64,000 nucleotides of DNA from a virus. The stretch is taken from positions 1 through 64,000 of IMG/VR virus record IMGVR_UViG_3300009157_000021; one strand, 5' to 3'. Both the position numbers and the translations under genes were made by a program. The notes under the pieces were generated by a model. It worked only from the letters and a program-made list of their open reading frames with translations. It was not told where the DNA came from and did not search any database. Each line of letters opens with the position of its first letter. The first letter of the stretch is position 1. Shown here in pieces: positions 42,720 through 50,609 of the stretch.

Positions 42720-45154
42720 TACTTACGTCCCTGTTGCTGGCGCTTCTTGATCTGCTCGGCGTACGCTTCGAGCTCGTCGTCGCCAAAAGCATCAACGGCC
42801 TTGGCTGCAGCCGACGTCAACGCCTCACGCTTCTTCCTCTCCTCATCCGTGTACGGCTTCTGTCCGGGCATCATCTTTTCGGGGAACTGCTCATTCACCT
42901 TCGATTCACCGACCGCGGCCAGTGCCTTGACCGGTGCAACGTACTTGAGCCATGCCATACGGAGGTTCATATCGGAACCGAGCTTCTCAGGGTCGACCAT
43001 ATCCTCCTGCTGGCTCAGATCGTCGATCATCTCTTCCTCGGACGGCCACTCGTTTGACATCTGACCGTCCTCGATGGCGGCCATGATGGCGTCCTTCTCG
43101 TCCTGCGGAATCTCCTCCATACTGTTAAGCAGAGCGACGATGCCCTCGGTCAGCTTCTCGATCTTCTTGTCCTCAGGGTCGGCATCGTCGGGCACCTTAC
43201 CCTCACCGACGATGGTAACACCGTGATCCTTGAGCTTGTTCGCCACTATTTGATTGAAATCATTCCACAGATCGACGGTTCGCGTGTGGATGGCCTCCAT
43301 CCTCATATCGCCGGTCCCCCCATCCGGAAGATCCGCGGCGATGATTTGTGCGTATTCCTCGGCCAGTTGGTCAATGGTGGAAGACGGCGACACCGACTCG
43401 TTCTCCGGGATTGTTACATCTCGGCCGAGAATTTGAGACCGATAAAGGCGGGGACGACCGGCCCTATGACGTTCGAACTCCTTTTGCATTCGTTTCTTAT
43501 CTAACTCACCGGTAATCTGATACTCCCACTTACCGCATTTACAGTGAGCCATACCGTCGTGACCAGAATCGACTATCAAATCATGCTCAACCTCGGACTC
43601 GTCGCGGGCACCGGACTCCATCTTACGGAGCTTCTTATAGTACTCGGGATCCTCGGTCAAGTGATCCATAGCAATCTGCTTAGCTTTCTCCCGATCATTG
43701 GTGTGCTCCATTTCCACCTTGGTACCGATTTCGACCTGATCGGCATCGAAATCACCCGGTGTCTTTCCGGCCTTCGCGGCCAGACCCTGATTCTTAACAG
43801 CATCGTCGTATGAAACGTCGGGCCCGTTTACGGGTCTATCAACCCGATAGTTATCCTCGTTTGCCTTAGCCTCACCGACCTTAACGGCCTTCGTCGCTTT
43901 GGCACCACGCTTCATCCGTTCAACCGAGCGCCTGGCATCATCCTCATCGAATGCAGCCACTCTAGTGCTGTTCTTCTGACCGTCCTGTGTGTATTCCACT
44001 TTAAAGATTGGCTTATCCAATCCAACCATGTTGGAATATTCACCCTCGGACAGGTTCTCGGTCCTCTCGTTACCGCACTTACACTTGGCCTCGTTACTGC
44101 GGAACGTCTTGTTACAGGAAGGACAGAACCGCAGACTCTCGCGGATTCGGTAGCCGCGGGGCTTCTGCACCGGCGTCTTTGATTCCTTGGTCTTGGGCGA
44201 TTTGCTCGTCTTCGGGGCGTTTGCCTCCGGTTTCGACTCACCGCTGGTGCCACGCCATTTATTGCACCGGGTGCACCAATAACCGGCCTTGCCGGTTTCC
44301 TCATCCTCAGCGTAGAACGCGTGTTGGGACCCACAGGAACATTCATGCTTGGTCTGGATGTTTGCCTCGTTGACCTTCGATTCCTTGGTCTCGGGCGGCT
44401 TCTGTTCTAGCTCCTTGTCCTGGACCTCACGGGTCTTGAGCTCGTCGTTCTCCTTCGTCTTGTCCTTGAGCTTGTTCGGATCCTCGGTCTCGCTGTAGTC
44501 CTCCATGCTGTTCTTCGCGGCATCAACATCCGGCGTCTCCTGCGGCGGCATCGTACCGGGAACGTCGCACTCAGCAACCTTCGACTCATCCGTATCACGC
44601 TGGCCACCGGCGAACTCGTCAACGAGCAGGTTGTACATGTCCTCCTCGGTGGACTCCTTCTCCGGACCTCGTGCGATTGGACCGGGTGAGAAATCGGATG
44701 TACTCAGAACGGAATACAGGTTGCTATCCTGGCCACCGTGGTAGTTATTGGCGAACCAGTACATGGCGGCCTCGGCGTCACCTTCGAAACCCTCCTCGGT
44801 CCCAAGTTGACCACGAAGGAACTCCAACATCTCTTCCCGAGTGGGGTCCTGAACGTTCTCGTTCATCTTTTTCATGAACGCCTTCGGGTCGGTGAAGTAT
44901 TCGGTGACGGCCTCCTTGATCCACGACCGATTTGGCACGCCGACGATCCGGTTGTCCTCGATCTTTCGCGGCCAGGTCACGAAGGTCTGGCTGTTCGTGT
45001 TCCGATAGAGGATCTTCGGACCCATTGCGGTCTCGACGATGCGGAAGGTGTTCGGCTTGACGGCGGTGCTCCAGCGCTCCTTCCAGTCCTTGACCGGCTG
45101 CGACCCGGCACCGACATCAATCTTCTTCACGCTCTCGAACAAGTCCATATTCAT
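42719..45154 (-). CDS. Large modular protein with zinc knuckles (possible internal head protein)
   Basis: 811 residues from ATG 45154 (GGGGGAT upstream, inside the HNH gene end). N-terminal domain with KDWKERWSTAVKPNTFRIVE and WPRKIEDNRIVGVPNRSWIK. Acidic linkers alternate with small Cys modules: CSCGSQHAFYAEDEETGKAG...CTRC, FCPSCNKTFRSNEAKCKCG and HCKCGKWEYQITGEL. A QDGQKNSTRVAAFDEDDARR segment may be another small module. Recurrent tags ESKVNE, DESKVAE, GEAKANE, GEGKVPDDADPEDKKIEKLTE mark module borders and recur in the protein at 54184. They end like gp21-type cleavage sites. The role is not known. Confidence 0.7.
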   Translation of the reverse strand: MNMDLFESVKKIDVGAGSQPVKDWKERWSTAVKPNTFRIVETAMGPKILYRNTNSQTFVTWPRKIEDNRIVGVPNRSWIKEAVTEYFTDPKAFMKKMNENVQDPTREEMLEFLRGQLGTEEGFEGDAEAAMYWFANNYHGGQDSNLYSVLSTSDFSPGPIARGPEKESTEEDMYNLLVDEFAGGQRDTDESKVAECDVPGTMPPQETPDVDAAKNSMEDYSETEDPNKLKDKTKENDELKTREVQDKELEQKPPETKESKVNEANIQTKHECSCGSQHAFYAEDEETGKAGYWCTRCNKWRGTSGESKPEANAPKTSKSPKTKESKTPVQKPRGYRIRESLRFCPSCNKTFRSNEAKCKCGNERTENLSEGEYSNMVGLDKPIFKVEYTQDGQKNSTRVAAFDEDDARRSVERMKRGAKATKAVKVGEAKANEDNYRVDRPVNGPDVSYDDAVKNQGLAAKAGKTPGDFDADQVEIGTKVEMEHTNDREKAKQIAMDHLTEDPEYYKKLRKMESGARDESEVEHDLIVDSGHDGMAHCKCGKWEYQITGELDKKRMQKEFERHRAGRPRLYRSQILGRDVTIPENESVSPSSTIDQLAEEYAQIIAADLPDGGTGDMRMEAIHTRTVDLWNDFNQIVANKLKDHGVTIVGEGKVPDDADPEDKKIEKLTEGIVALLNSMEEIPQDEKDAIMAAIEDGQMSNEWPSEEEMIDDLSQQEDMVDPEKLGSDMNLRMAWLKYVAPVKALAAVGESKVNEQFPEKMMPGQKPYTDEERKKREALTSAAAKAVDAFGDDELEAYAEQIKKRQQQGRK
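43141..43212 (-). repeat. Dispersed coding repeat: GEGKVPDDADPEDKKIEKL
   Basis: Third copy, in the 42719 protein, more than 11 kb from the others. It shows that separate large proteins share linker DNA. Confidence 0.75.
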
Positions 45155-45158
45155 CTGA

Positions 45159-45770
45159 TTATCCCCCGACCATTTCTCCGCAATTGCAGTTGAAACATAG
45201 AACCCGAAATCCGTTCGGGAAACCGTTGTCACGAAGCCAACGGTAGAAACTTGACCCGGCCTTCCTGCCGATCGACCTGAGATGCCTTCTTCCGCCACCG
45301 TTCACGTGATCGATGGTAAGAACATCGATGTTAGTCTCACCACAGAATTGACACTGGCCACCATATTGATTGATGACGAGACGCTTCACACGGGCGTTAC
45401 ACAACCTCGAAACCTCCGCCTTCCCGCCGATCAATGAGAATGACCGTTCGTTCACGTATTTCAAGCGGTTGTGATTCCAACACAACACCTGGAACCCGCC
45501 CGGGAAGTCATTCTGAATAAGCCAATTATAAAAGTTAACACCGACGCCGGTTACCTTCCGATGTTCATTTCCACTACCACCAATGTGATCGATAGTCAGA
45601 AGGTTATGGTCATCAATACCACAGACGGCACACCCACCGCCGTAATGGGAAAGAACAGCCAACTTAATCCTGACTCGGTACGCCTTTCCACTCTTGGCCA
45701 TTTCAGCCGAATGAAGCCGATAATACCCAGCCTTCTGTTCTGATCTGTTCATGACGACGGTGTTACTCAT
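45159..45770 (-). CDS. Tandem two-domain HNH endonuclease
   Basis: 203 residues from ATG 45770, six bases after GAGG. Two HNH cores in series: YGGGCAVCGIDDHNLLTIDH then YNWLIQNDFPGGFQVLCWNH, and YGGQCQFCGETNIDVLTIDH then YRWLRDNGFPNGFRVLCFNC. In the first copy the last Cys pair is degenerate (CWNHN), so the second is more likely the active one. It probably arose by duplication or by fusion of two elements. Inserted between an overlapped pair of genes. Confidence 0.85.
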   Translation of the reverse strand: MSNTVVMNRSEQKAGYYRLHSAEMAKSGKAYRVRIKLAVLSHYGGGCAVCGIDDHNLLTIDHIGGSGNEHRKVTGVGVNFYNWLIQNDFPGGFQVLCWNHNRLKYVNERSFSLIGGKAEVSRLCNARVKRLVINQYGGQCQFCGETNIDVLTIDHVNGGGRRHLRSIGRKAGSSFYRWLRDNGFPNGFRVLCFNCNCGEMVGG

Positions 45771-46209
45771 CATTTTCCTCAACCGTGTCGGCGACCTCGA
45801 CCTTGTCGCCCTTGATGTCGGTCCAGTTACCCTGCTTGCCGGTGGCGTCCCAGTCGACCAGGTCACGAACTCGATCGGAGACATGACCATCACGAGACCA
45901 CGACGCGACGATTCGCTTCTCGTCCTTCTCGGCCATCGGCTTGAACCCATCCGGCAGATCGGAGAATCGAATGTTCAGCATCTTATGAATGGACGCCGCC
46001 GAGTTGTCGCCGGAGAAAACATGCCGGAGAATCGCCTGTGCATGCCTGTCCTTCGGCAGGATGGCCGTGTTCTTCTTGGCCAGGGTATTAAACAGATTGC
46101 CAACCCCGGTCATCGGAACGTTCGTATCGTACTCACCGAGCATCGCCAGCATTCTACGGAATAGCTGGAGATCCTTGGCCTCAAGCAATCTCTTCGCTCT
46201 GCTTCTCAT
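45763..46209 (-). CDS. Hypothetical protein
   Basis: 148 residues. Basic helical N-terminus (MRSRAKRLLEAKDLQLFRRM) followed by LAMLGEYDTNVPMTGVGNLF, RHAQAILRHVFSGDNSAASI and an acidic end (VEVADTVEENDE). Overlaps the repeat-domain gene before it by 29 bases. Perhaps a head or neck accessory. No family recognised. Confidence 0.6.
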   Translation of the reverse strand: MRSRAKRLLEAKDLQLFRRMLAMLGEYDTNVPMTGVGNLFNTLAKKNTAILPKDRHAQAILRHVFSGDNSAASIHKMLNIRFSDLPDGFKPMAEKDEKRIVASWSRDGHVSDRVRDLVDWDATGKQGNWTDIKGDKVEVADTVEENDE

Positions 46210-47416
46210 GTTCTGGCTCCTGCGAATCCGACATCATGGACTTCAACTGATCGAAAAAGTCCGGGTGAAACTTACCACCCACCGGGTAAATGACGTTCTT
46301 CTTCCTCTTTATAAAGCGACCGAACTCTTCCTCGATTCTGTCAACGAGCTCGTCATCACCAACGTACATCGACTGAGTCGGGTCATAGATGAAATCGACC
46401 TTGGCTTCGAATACCAAATCGATACCCTGGAAGGTGACCTCAACCCGAGTACCGTACAAGTAATCATACTTACTCATACCAGCAAACTGACCAAGGGGCC
46501 GACCCTCCTGCATAGCGGCTATCACCATTTCGAGACTGCCGCGGTCATCACCGTGTTCCCGCAGAATATCACCATAAAGCTTCTGGGCGTCCTTCTGCTG
46601 CCGCTCGACCTTAATAGCGACCCGCTGCGTTCGCGGACGGCCCTCACCGAACGTTGATTGGAAAGAGCGAACCGCGTCTGCGGTGACCTGGAACTCATCT
46701 CGATTCATGAGCTTTACCATCTGCTGCTTGAGTTCCTTACGCAGACGGCTCAGATCCTCCTCAACGGCCTCCTTCACCCCGATCACCGGCGTCCTCTTTT
46801 TTCTCCTACGACCACGACCACGACCACGACCGATTTCAGTCGGCAATGCCGCGATATCGTTCTCGGTAGTCATTCCATCAGCAGCCGGTGCCGGACCACC
46901 GGATGGTGCTGCACCATCCTCCTTCAACTTCTTCTCCTCGATATTTCCGTACCTGATGATGTAGTCAATATGTTCCGGGGACTTGATTAGCCCAAAATGG
47001 GATTTTTCATCCTCCCCCCAGCTATTGCTAATCATACGCTTCATATTCAGTTTGGTCGCAATTTTCGTTATCTGTTCTATCTGGGTATAGTTTGGCATCA
47101 CGTTCCACTGGATTGCCAACTCACCATTATCATCGTTCGCATAACCACGAACCGCACCAGAGTCCATTAAATCACCATGGTTAGTACCGGCCAACCTAGC
47201 GGTCCAGCCATGATCATATTCCACCCAGATGACGGTGCCATCGGTTAGAACCCAGAACTTATAATATTCCTCACCGCCGTAGTTGGATCTGATCATCGAC
47301 ATCGATTGGCCGTATTTATTGATCATCTTCTGTTCATGCCCGGCCAACGTAGCGACTTCCTCGTTTACCGGGCGGATCCTATCGGTCAATCTAGTCGCGA
47401 GATCGTAAAAGTTCAC
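46181..47416 (-). CDS. Repeat-domain protein with leader (one copy), predicted internal head protein
   Basis: 411 residues from GTG 47416 (GTGA overlap). Leader MNFYDLATRLTDRIRPVNE ends in VNE. Then one copy of the shared ~130-residue domain: MINKYGQSMSMIRSN, FWVLTDGTVIWVEYDH, LMDSGAVRGYANDDNGELAI, YTQIEQITKIATKLNMK, IDYIIRYGN. Next a probable cleavage tag KKLKE, a Gly/Ala/Pro linker, an Arg-rich tract GRGRGRGRRRKKRTP and a coiled segment. The C-terminal part has MSKYDYLYGTRVEVTFQGID. Paralogous in part to 47413 and 60914. No known domain recognised. Confidence 0.72.
   Translation of the reverse strand: MNFYDLATRLTDRIRPVNEEVATLAGHEQKMINKYGQSMSMIRSNYGGEEYYKFWVLTDGTVIWVEYDHGWTARLAGTNHGDLMDSGAVRGYANDDNGELAIQWNVMPNYTQIEQITKIATKLNMKRMISNSWGEDEKSHFGLIKSPEHIDYIIRYGNIEEKKLKEDGAAPSGGPAPAADGMTTENDIAALPTEIGRGRGRGRRRKKRTPVIGVKEAVEEDLSRLRKELKQQMVKLMNRDEFQVTADAVRSFQSTFGEGRPRTQRVAIKVERQQKDAQKLYGDILREHGDDRGSLEMVIAAMQEGRPLGQFAGMSKYDYLYGTRVEVTFQGIDLVFEAKVDFIYDPTQSMYVGDDELVDRIEEEFGRFIKRKKNVIYPVGGKFHPDFFDQLKSMMSDSQEPEHEKQSEEIA
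46808..46832 (-). repeat. Six-base tandem repeat encoding Gly-Arg run
   Basis: About four copies of CGACCA/TGGTCG in a coding region translate to GRGRGRG in the protein 46181. Such tracts can expand and contract; here they make a basic, AT-hook-like or RGG-like stretch. Confidence 0.7.
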
Positions 47417-49179
47417 TGGCGACTCTCCAGGAAATCATCTTCGGATGGCCGCTTCCTGCTAAAGAAATCGGCAACACCCTTCATTATCTGCTCAGGGTCA
47501 CCATCACCATCAAAATCGTCACCGGTTGCCGTGGATCCGTTCTCAACCTCAACTGATTCAATATCGTTTGCCATTATCAGCTTGATGAGCCAGGCCGTCT
47601 GCTCCAGACTCGGCTTGCGTATGCCACACAGATCAATCCGCCCAGACGGTGCATCAACCTGTACGGTGAACGCTCCAGTCCTTCTCAGCGCCTGAACGCT
47701 CATATTCACATCCTTAGCCGCGGCTTCGAACGTGACTACCGACACCGCGGTGCCGTCAGTGAACAGCCAATACGACTCCTCATCGAGCTCGTCAGTCCAC
47801 TCTCCATACTGAGCTACCATCTGTTCCTGGTTCACGGTCTCGTACCGGCGTGCGGTACGAAATGACCTTGCCGGTTGGCGGTCCGAGCCCTTATCCGGTC
47901 TCGGTACCTCTTTGATCTCTTTGATCTCTTCGTGCAATCGCGACTCATTCTCCGGAACATCTTCCGGTGTATTTCCCATGTCTTCCGGCTGCGTCTGATC
48001 GGTAGGCTTGGTTTCAGGCTCTTCCCACCCCGGCTTGCGTCGGGAAGGTCTCCGGCGACGTTTTTCGTCGTCCGGCTTCTCAACGTTCGATTTACGTCTG
48101 CTCAGAGCACCGGCAGCCTTCTGCAGCCACCCGAAATCTCGCATTGCTTCCTTCTGGTAACCAGCGATGTCACGAGCGTACACATCACGGAGCCACTTCG
48201 CAATGGTCCCCGTGTAGAATGGGAGCGCCTTCAATACGTTCTGATAGTGCTTGCACACGGCACCGTACTGCTTCGGGTTACGGTGCCTCGGCGGTCTATT
48301 CTCGGGGTCCGTGTACTTAGCGTCATACTTAGGTCTGCCAAGAATGTACGACGAACCATAGTACAGAAACGCCGGGCATGAACAGAATACCTGAACGTTG
48401 ACCTTCTCGATGAACGCGGCTGCGAGCTTACGCAGATCAACCCTCGATCTATCCTCAACCCAAAGCCTACGATCCTTAACGAGACGCTCAAGCTGATCCT
48501 GTATGTCCTTGAAATGCAACGTGCAATCGTACCATACATCTTTCTTGGTGCCGCTGTGAACCTCAAAGTGCCAGTTGTCGTCGTCCATATCCTTCAAACG
48601 AACGCCACCCATCAACTGAACGTTCTTGACGCGGTCATCAAAGGTAGGAAAGAGCATCGACACCGAACGCTGCTTTCGGTGAATGTCACCAAGGGTAGCC
48701 TCTTCCACCGGACCGTACCGAAGGATATGTTCTACTTCATCCGGAGACCTGACGTTGACCTCGTATCCGTTATCCTTCTCACTCCACGTATCATCGACAA
48801 TCAAGAGCCTAATAGTGTGCTTAGCGGACATTCGCTTCAACACACCGATCTGATTATCGGTCAGTTTCTTCCACATTTCGACCGCGAGTAGACTAATTCC
48901 GCGATAATCAGTGACAACCTGACCACGGACGGCACCGGATTTAAGCAGATTCCTAACGTCTACATCGGCGTGATTGGATGTATCGGAGTGTTCCCATGCG
49001 ACCAGAATGATACTTCCATCGTTCATTACCCAGAACTTCTGGTCGACAAAACGATTAGGCCATTTATCAGTCTGATCCCCAAACTTACCGAGCATTTTGA
49101 CCTGTTCCTCAGGCATTGAAACAGCGGGTGCTTCCACTTCTCGTATCCGGAACACACGATCAACAAGCTCATTGAACAC
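47413..49179 (-). CDS. Repeat-domain protein with leader (two copies), predicted internal head protein
   Basis: 588 residues from GTG 49179 (AAGGA eight bases upstream). Leader MFNELVDRVFRIRE. N-terminal copy of the shared domain: MLGKFGDQTDKWPN, FWVMNDGSIILVAWEHSDTS, LLKSGAVRGQVVTDYRGISL, LTDNQIGVLKRMSAKHTIRL, VEHILRYGP. The centre has FDDRVKNVQLMGGVRLKDMD, CSCPAFLYYGSSYILGRPKY, CKHYQNVLKALPFYTG (SWIM-like Cys/His: CxCPAF...CKH). A second, diverged domain copy lies near the C-terminus (YWLFTDGTAVSVVTFEA, LRRTGAFTVQ). The SWIM-like zinc element suggests DNA or protein binding. Shares ends with two overlapping neighbours. Confidence 0.74.
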   Translation of the reverse strand: MFNELVDRVFRIREVEAPAVSMPEEQVKMLGKFGDQTDKWPNRFVDQKFWVMNDGSIILVAWEHSDTSNHADVDVRNLLKSGAVRGQVVTDYRGISLLAVEMWKKLTDNQIGVLKRMSAKHTIRLLIVDDTWSEKDNGYEVNVRSPDEVEHILRYGPVEEATLGDIHRKQRSVSMLFPTFDDRVKNVQLMGGVRLKDMDDDNWHFEVHSGTKKDVWYDCTLHFKDIQDQLERLVKDRRLWVEDRSRVDLRKLAAAFIEKVNVQVFCSCPAFLYYGSSYILGRPKYDAKYTDPENRPPRHRNPKQYGAVCKHYQNVLKALPFYTGTIAKWLRDVYARDIAGYQKEAMRDFGWLQKAAGALSRRKSNVEKPDDEKRRRRPSRRKPGWEEPETKPTDQTQPEDMGNTPEDVPENESRLHEEIKEIKEVPRPDKGSDRQPARSFRTARRYETVNQEQMVAQYGEWTDELDEESYWLFTDGTAVSVVTFEAAAKDVNMSVQALRRTGAFTVQVDAPSGRIDLCGIRKPSLEQTAWLIKLIMANDIESVEVENGSTATGDDFDGDGDPEQIMKGVADFFSRKRPSEDDFLESRQ

Positions 49180-49489
49180 TAAGATCGTCCTTAGTCTTGG
49201 CTCTCTTGGCTCTCTTGACTATCCATCTTCCCGCAACGGCCCCGCCGGCAGCGATTGATGCTGCCCTGATAAACGCATGAAGCAAGCCGTTATGGAAACC
49301 GTCATAGGCCAGCCACACTCCCAAAAAAAGAAGCCCGAACTCCTCTATAAAGATTAAGGCAGACAGCAAGTTCACCTGCCGTCGTTCGAAAGCCAAAAGC
49401 CGGTATAGGGCGAGCGACCAGGACACCGCCCCAGCGACGAATAGCCCCAGCAATCCCAGAGCTTGAATTACAATCTGGTCCAGGGTCAT
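49169..49489 (-). CDS. Small membrane protein with about three helices (holin-like)
   Basis: 106 residues from ATG 49489 (GGGGGT upstream; GTG 49504 possible). Hydrophobic helices IVIQALGLLGLFVAGAVSWS, LLSALIFIEEFGLLFLGVWL and HAFIRAASIAAGGAVAGRWI with a basic C-terminal tail (KRAKRAKTKDD). Size and topology fit a holin, but no lysis gene lies beside it; it could equally be a membrane factor of DNA injection. Confidence 0.65.
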   Translation of the reverse strand: MTLDQIVIQALGLLGLFVAGAVSWSLALYRLLAFERRQVNLLSALIFIEEFGLLFLGVWLAYDGFHNGLLHAFIRAASIAAGGAVAGRWIVKRAKRAKTKDDLSVQ

Positions 49490-49535
49490 CGATTTGACCC
49501 CCACTCACGGTGCTACACATATCAGTCTCCGACCC

Positions 49536-50231
49536 TTAGCATTTCTTGGCAAGCAGAACCCAACGGGAGTTTTTATAGAGCTCCTGCTGTAGGTTATCCA
49601 TCTCCTGCTTCCCCTCGTTGACCATTTCCTGACCATCGTTAGCGACGTTTACAATGCCGGCCTTACGAAGCGTGTTACCCTCGATTTGTTTGAGCTGGGC
49701 CTTGCTGTAACGATACAACCAATCAAGTATTTGCTCCGGCTTCACGTCCTCATCCTCAAGGATCCTCTTGGTGCCCATCACGAACAGGTTCTGGGTACCG
49801 GATGGAACGTTGACACAGTAAAGATAACCGCCGATCGTTGGATCGTCCGACTTGTCGAACACCCACTGAAAATCGGTGCCAACATAAACACGGTAATTAC
49901 GGAATGCCTCCGACATCATGATCAAATCACCGGTCACGTTGTCAAGGACCGTAATCCCCATCAGAGTCCATAGTGGGTGGTCATTCCAGATCCACGTGGT
50001 GGTCTTGTCCGGGTAGATATCTACCACGGTCTTGAACTGTGCGTTAAGCTGAACTCTCTTGGTACCGGTTGCGTAAGGCACCATGGTACCAAGCTTGTAT
50101 CCGCTATTGGTGTTCCAGAACCGAATGCTGTTCTCTACGATCTGCTTGAGGGTGTCCTCCGGGGTAGCCAGCGTCAGTGGCCGGAACTCGTTCCGTAGCC
50201 ACGTCAGGTACTTCGTATAATCTCTGGCCAT
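49536..50231 (-). CDS. Neck/connector candidate downstream of capsid
   Basis: 231 residues. TKYLTWLRNEFRPLTLATPE, DTLKQIVENSIRFWNTNSGY, RVQLNAQFKTVVDIYPDKTT, LYRYSKAQLKQIEGNTLRKA and a C-terminal helical run. In T4-like genomes similarly sized head-completion proteins follow the capsid gene (gp13/gp14 roles). The N-terminal helical bundle plus beta region fits, but this is positional inference. Confidence 0.6.
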   Translation of the reverse strand: MARDYTKYLTWLRNEFRPLTLATPEDTLKQIVENSIRFWNTNSGYKLGTMVPYATGTKRVQLNAQFKTVVDIYPDKTTTWIWNDHPLWTLMGITVLDNVTGDLIMMSEAFRNYRVYVGTDFQWVFDKSDDPTIGGYLYCVNVPSGTQNLFVMGTKRILEDEDVKPEQILDWLYRYSKAQLKQIEGNTLRKAGIVNVANDGQEMVNEGKQEMDNLQQELYKNSRWVLLAKKC

Positions 50232-50533
50232 TAGACACCGCTTGACATGTGCTGGCCAAGGTCAAAACCGGGCAGAAACTGCAGCGGCACCTCGACCTCG
50301 CGTTTCACTACATCATCGGCCATTCGCCTCTCCCCAATTACGGGGATGACCTTGCGTGTTGGTTCGGCGTCCGATGCCAATTCAAGAACGCCCATACCGA
50401 CGAATGACATCATTTGCGGCTCGGTAAGAAAGTTGACGACCGCGACTTCGCCCTTCACCAGTTGCTTCCTATCAACGTTGGTGTCGAGCGTCTGATCCTT
50501 GAGCGACCTTATCTTTCGCGTGATCACGACCAC
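50231..50533 (-). CDS. Small hypothetical protein
   Basis: About 100 residues. GTG 50533 or, better placed after GAGG, GTG 50527. ITRKIRSLKDQTLDTNVDRK, GEVAVVNFLTEPQMMSFVGM, VPLQFLPGFDLGQHMSSGV. It comes right after the terminator of the capsid gene, so its transcription needs read-through or its own start. Function unknown. Confidence 0.6.
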   Translation of the reverse strand: MVVITRKIRSLKDQTLDTNVDRKQLVKGEVAVVNFLTEPQMMSFVGMGVLELASDAEPTRKVIPVIGERRMADDVVKREVEVPLQFLPGFDLGQHMSSGV

Positions 50534-50536
50534 CTC

Positions 50537-50578
50537 ACAATAAAGAAGATGCCGGGGAGCCTGATTCTCCCCGGCATC
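50537..50578 (-). terminator. Rho-independent terminator after the major capsid gene
   Basis: Read on the - strand, GATGCCGGGGAG pairs perfectly with CTCCCCGGCATC (12 bp, 7-base loop) and is followed by TTCTTTATT. It lies 31 bases after the capsid stop. The strongest terminator in the window; it could make capsid mRNA abundant relative to downstream genes. Confidence 0.88.
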
Positions 50579-50609
50579 GGTAACCCTCCTTGGTCGGTCA
50601 ATCGCCCTA

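Noticed and set aside
45775-45950. N-terminal extension of the double HNH protein
   Set aside because: Arg/Ser-rich shadow of the upstream gene; the ATG at 45770 is supported by GAGG.
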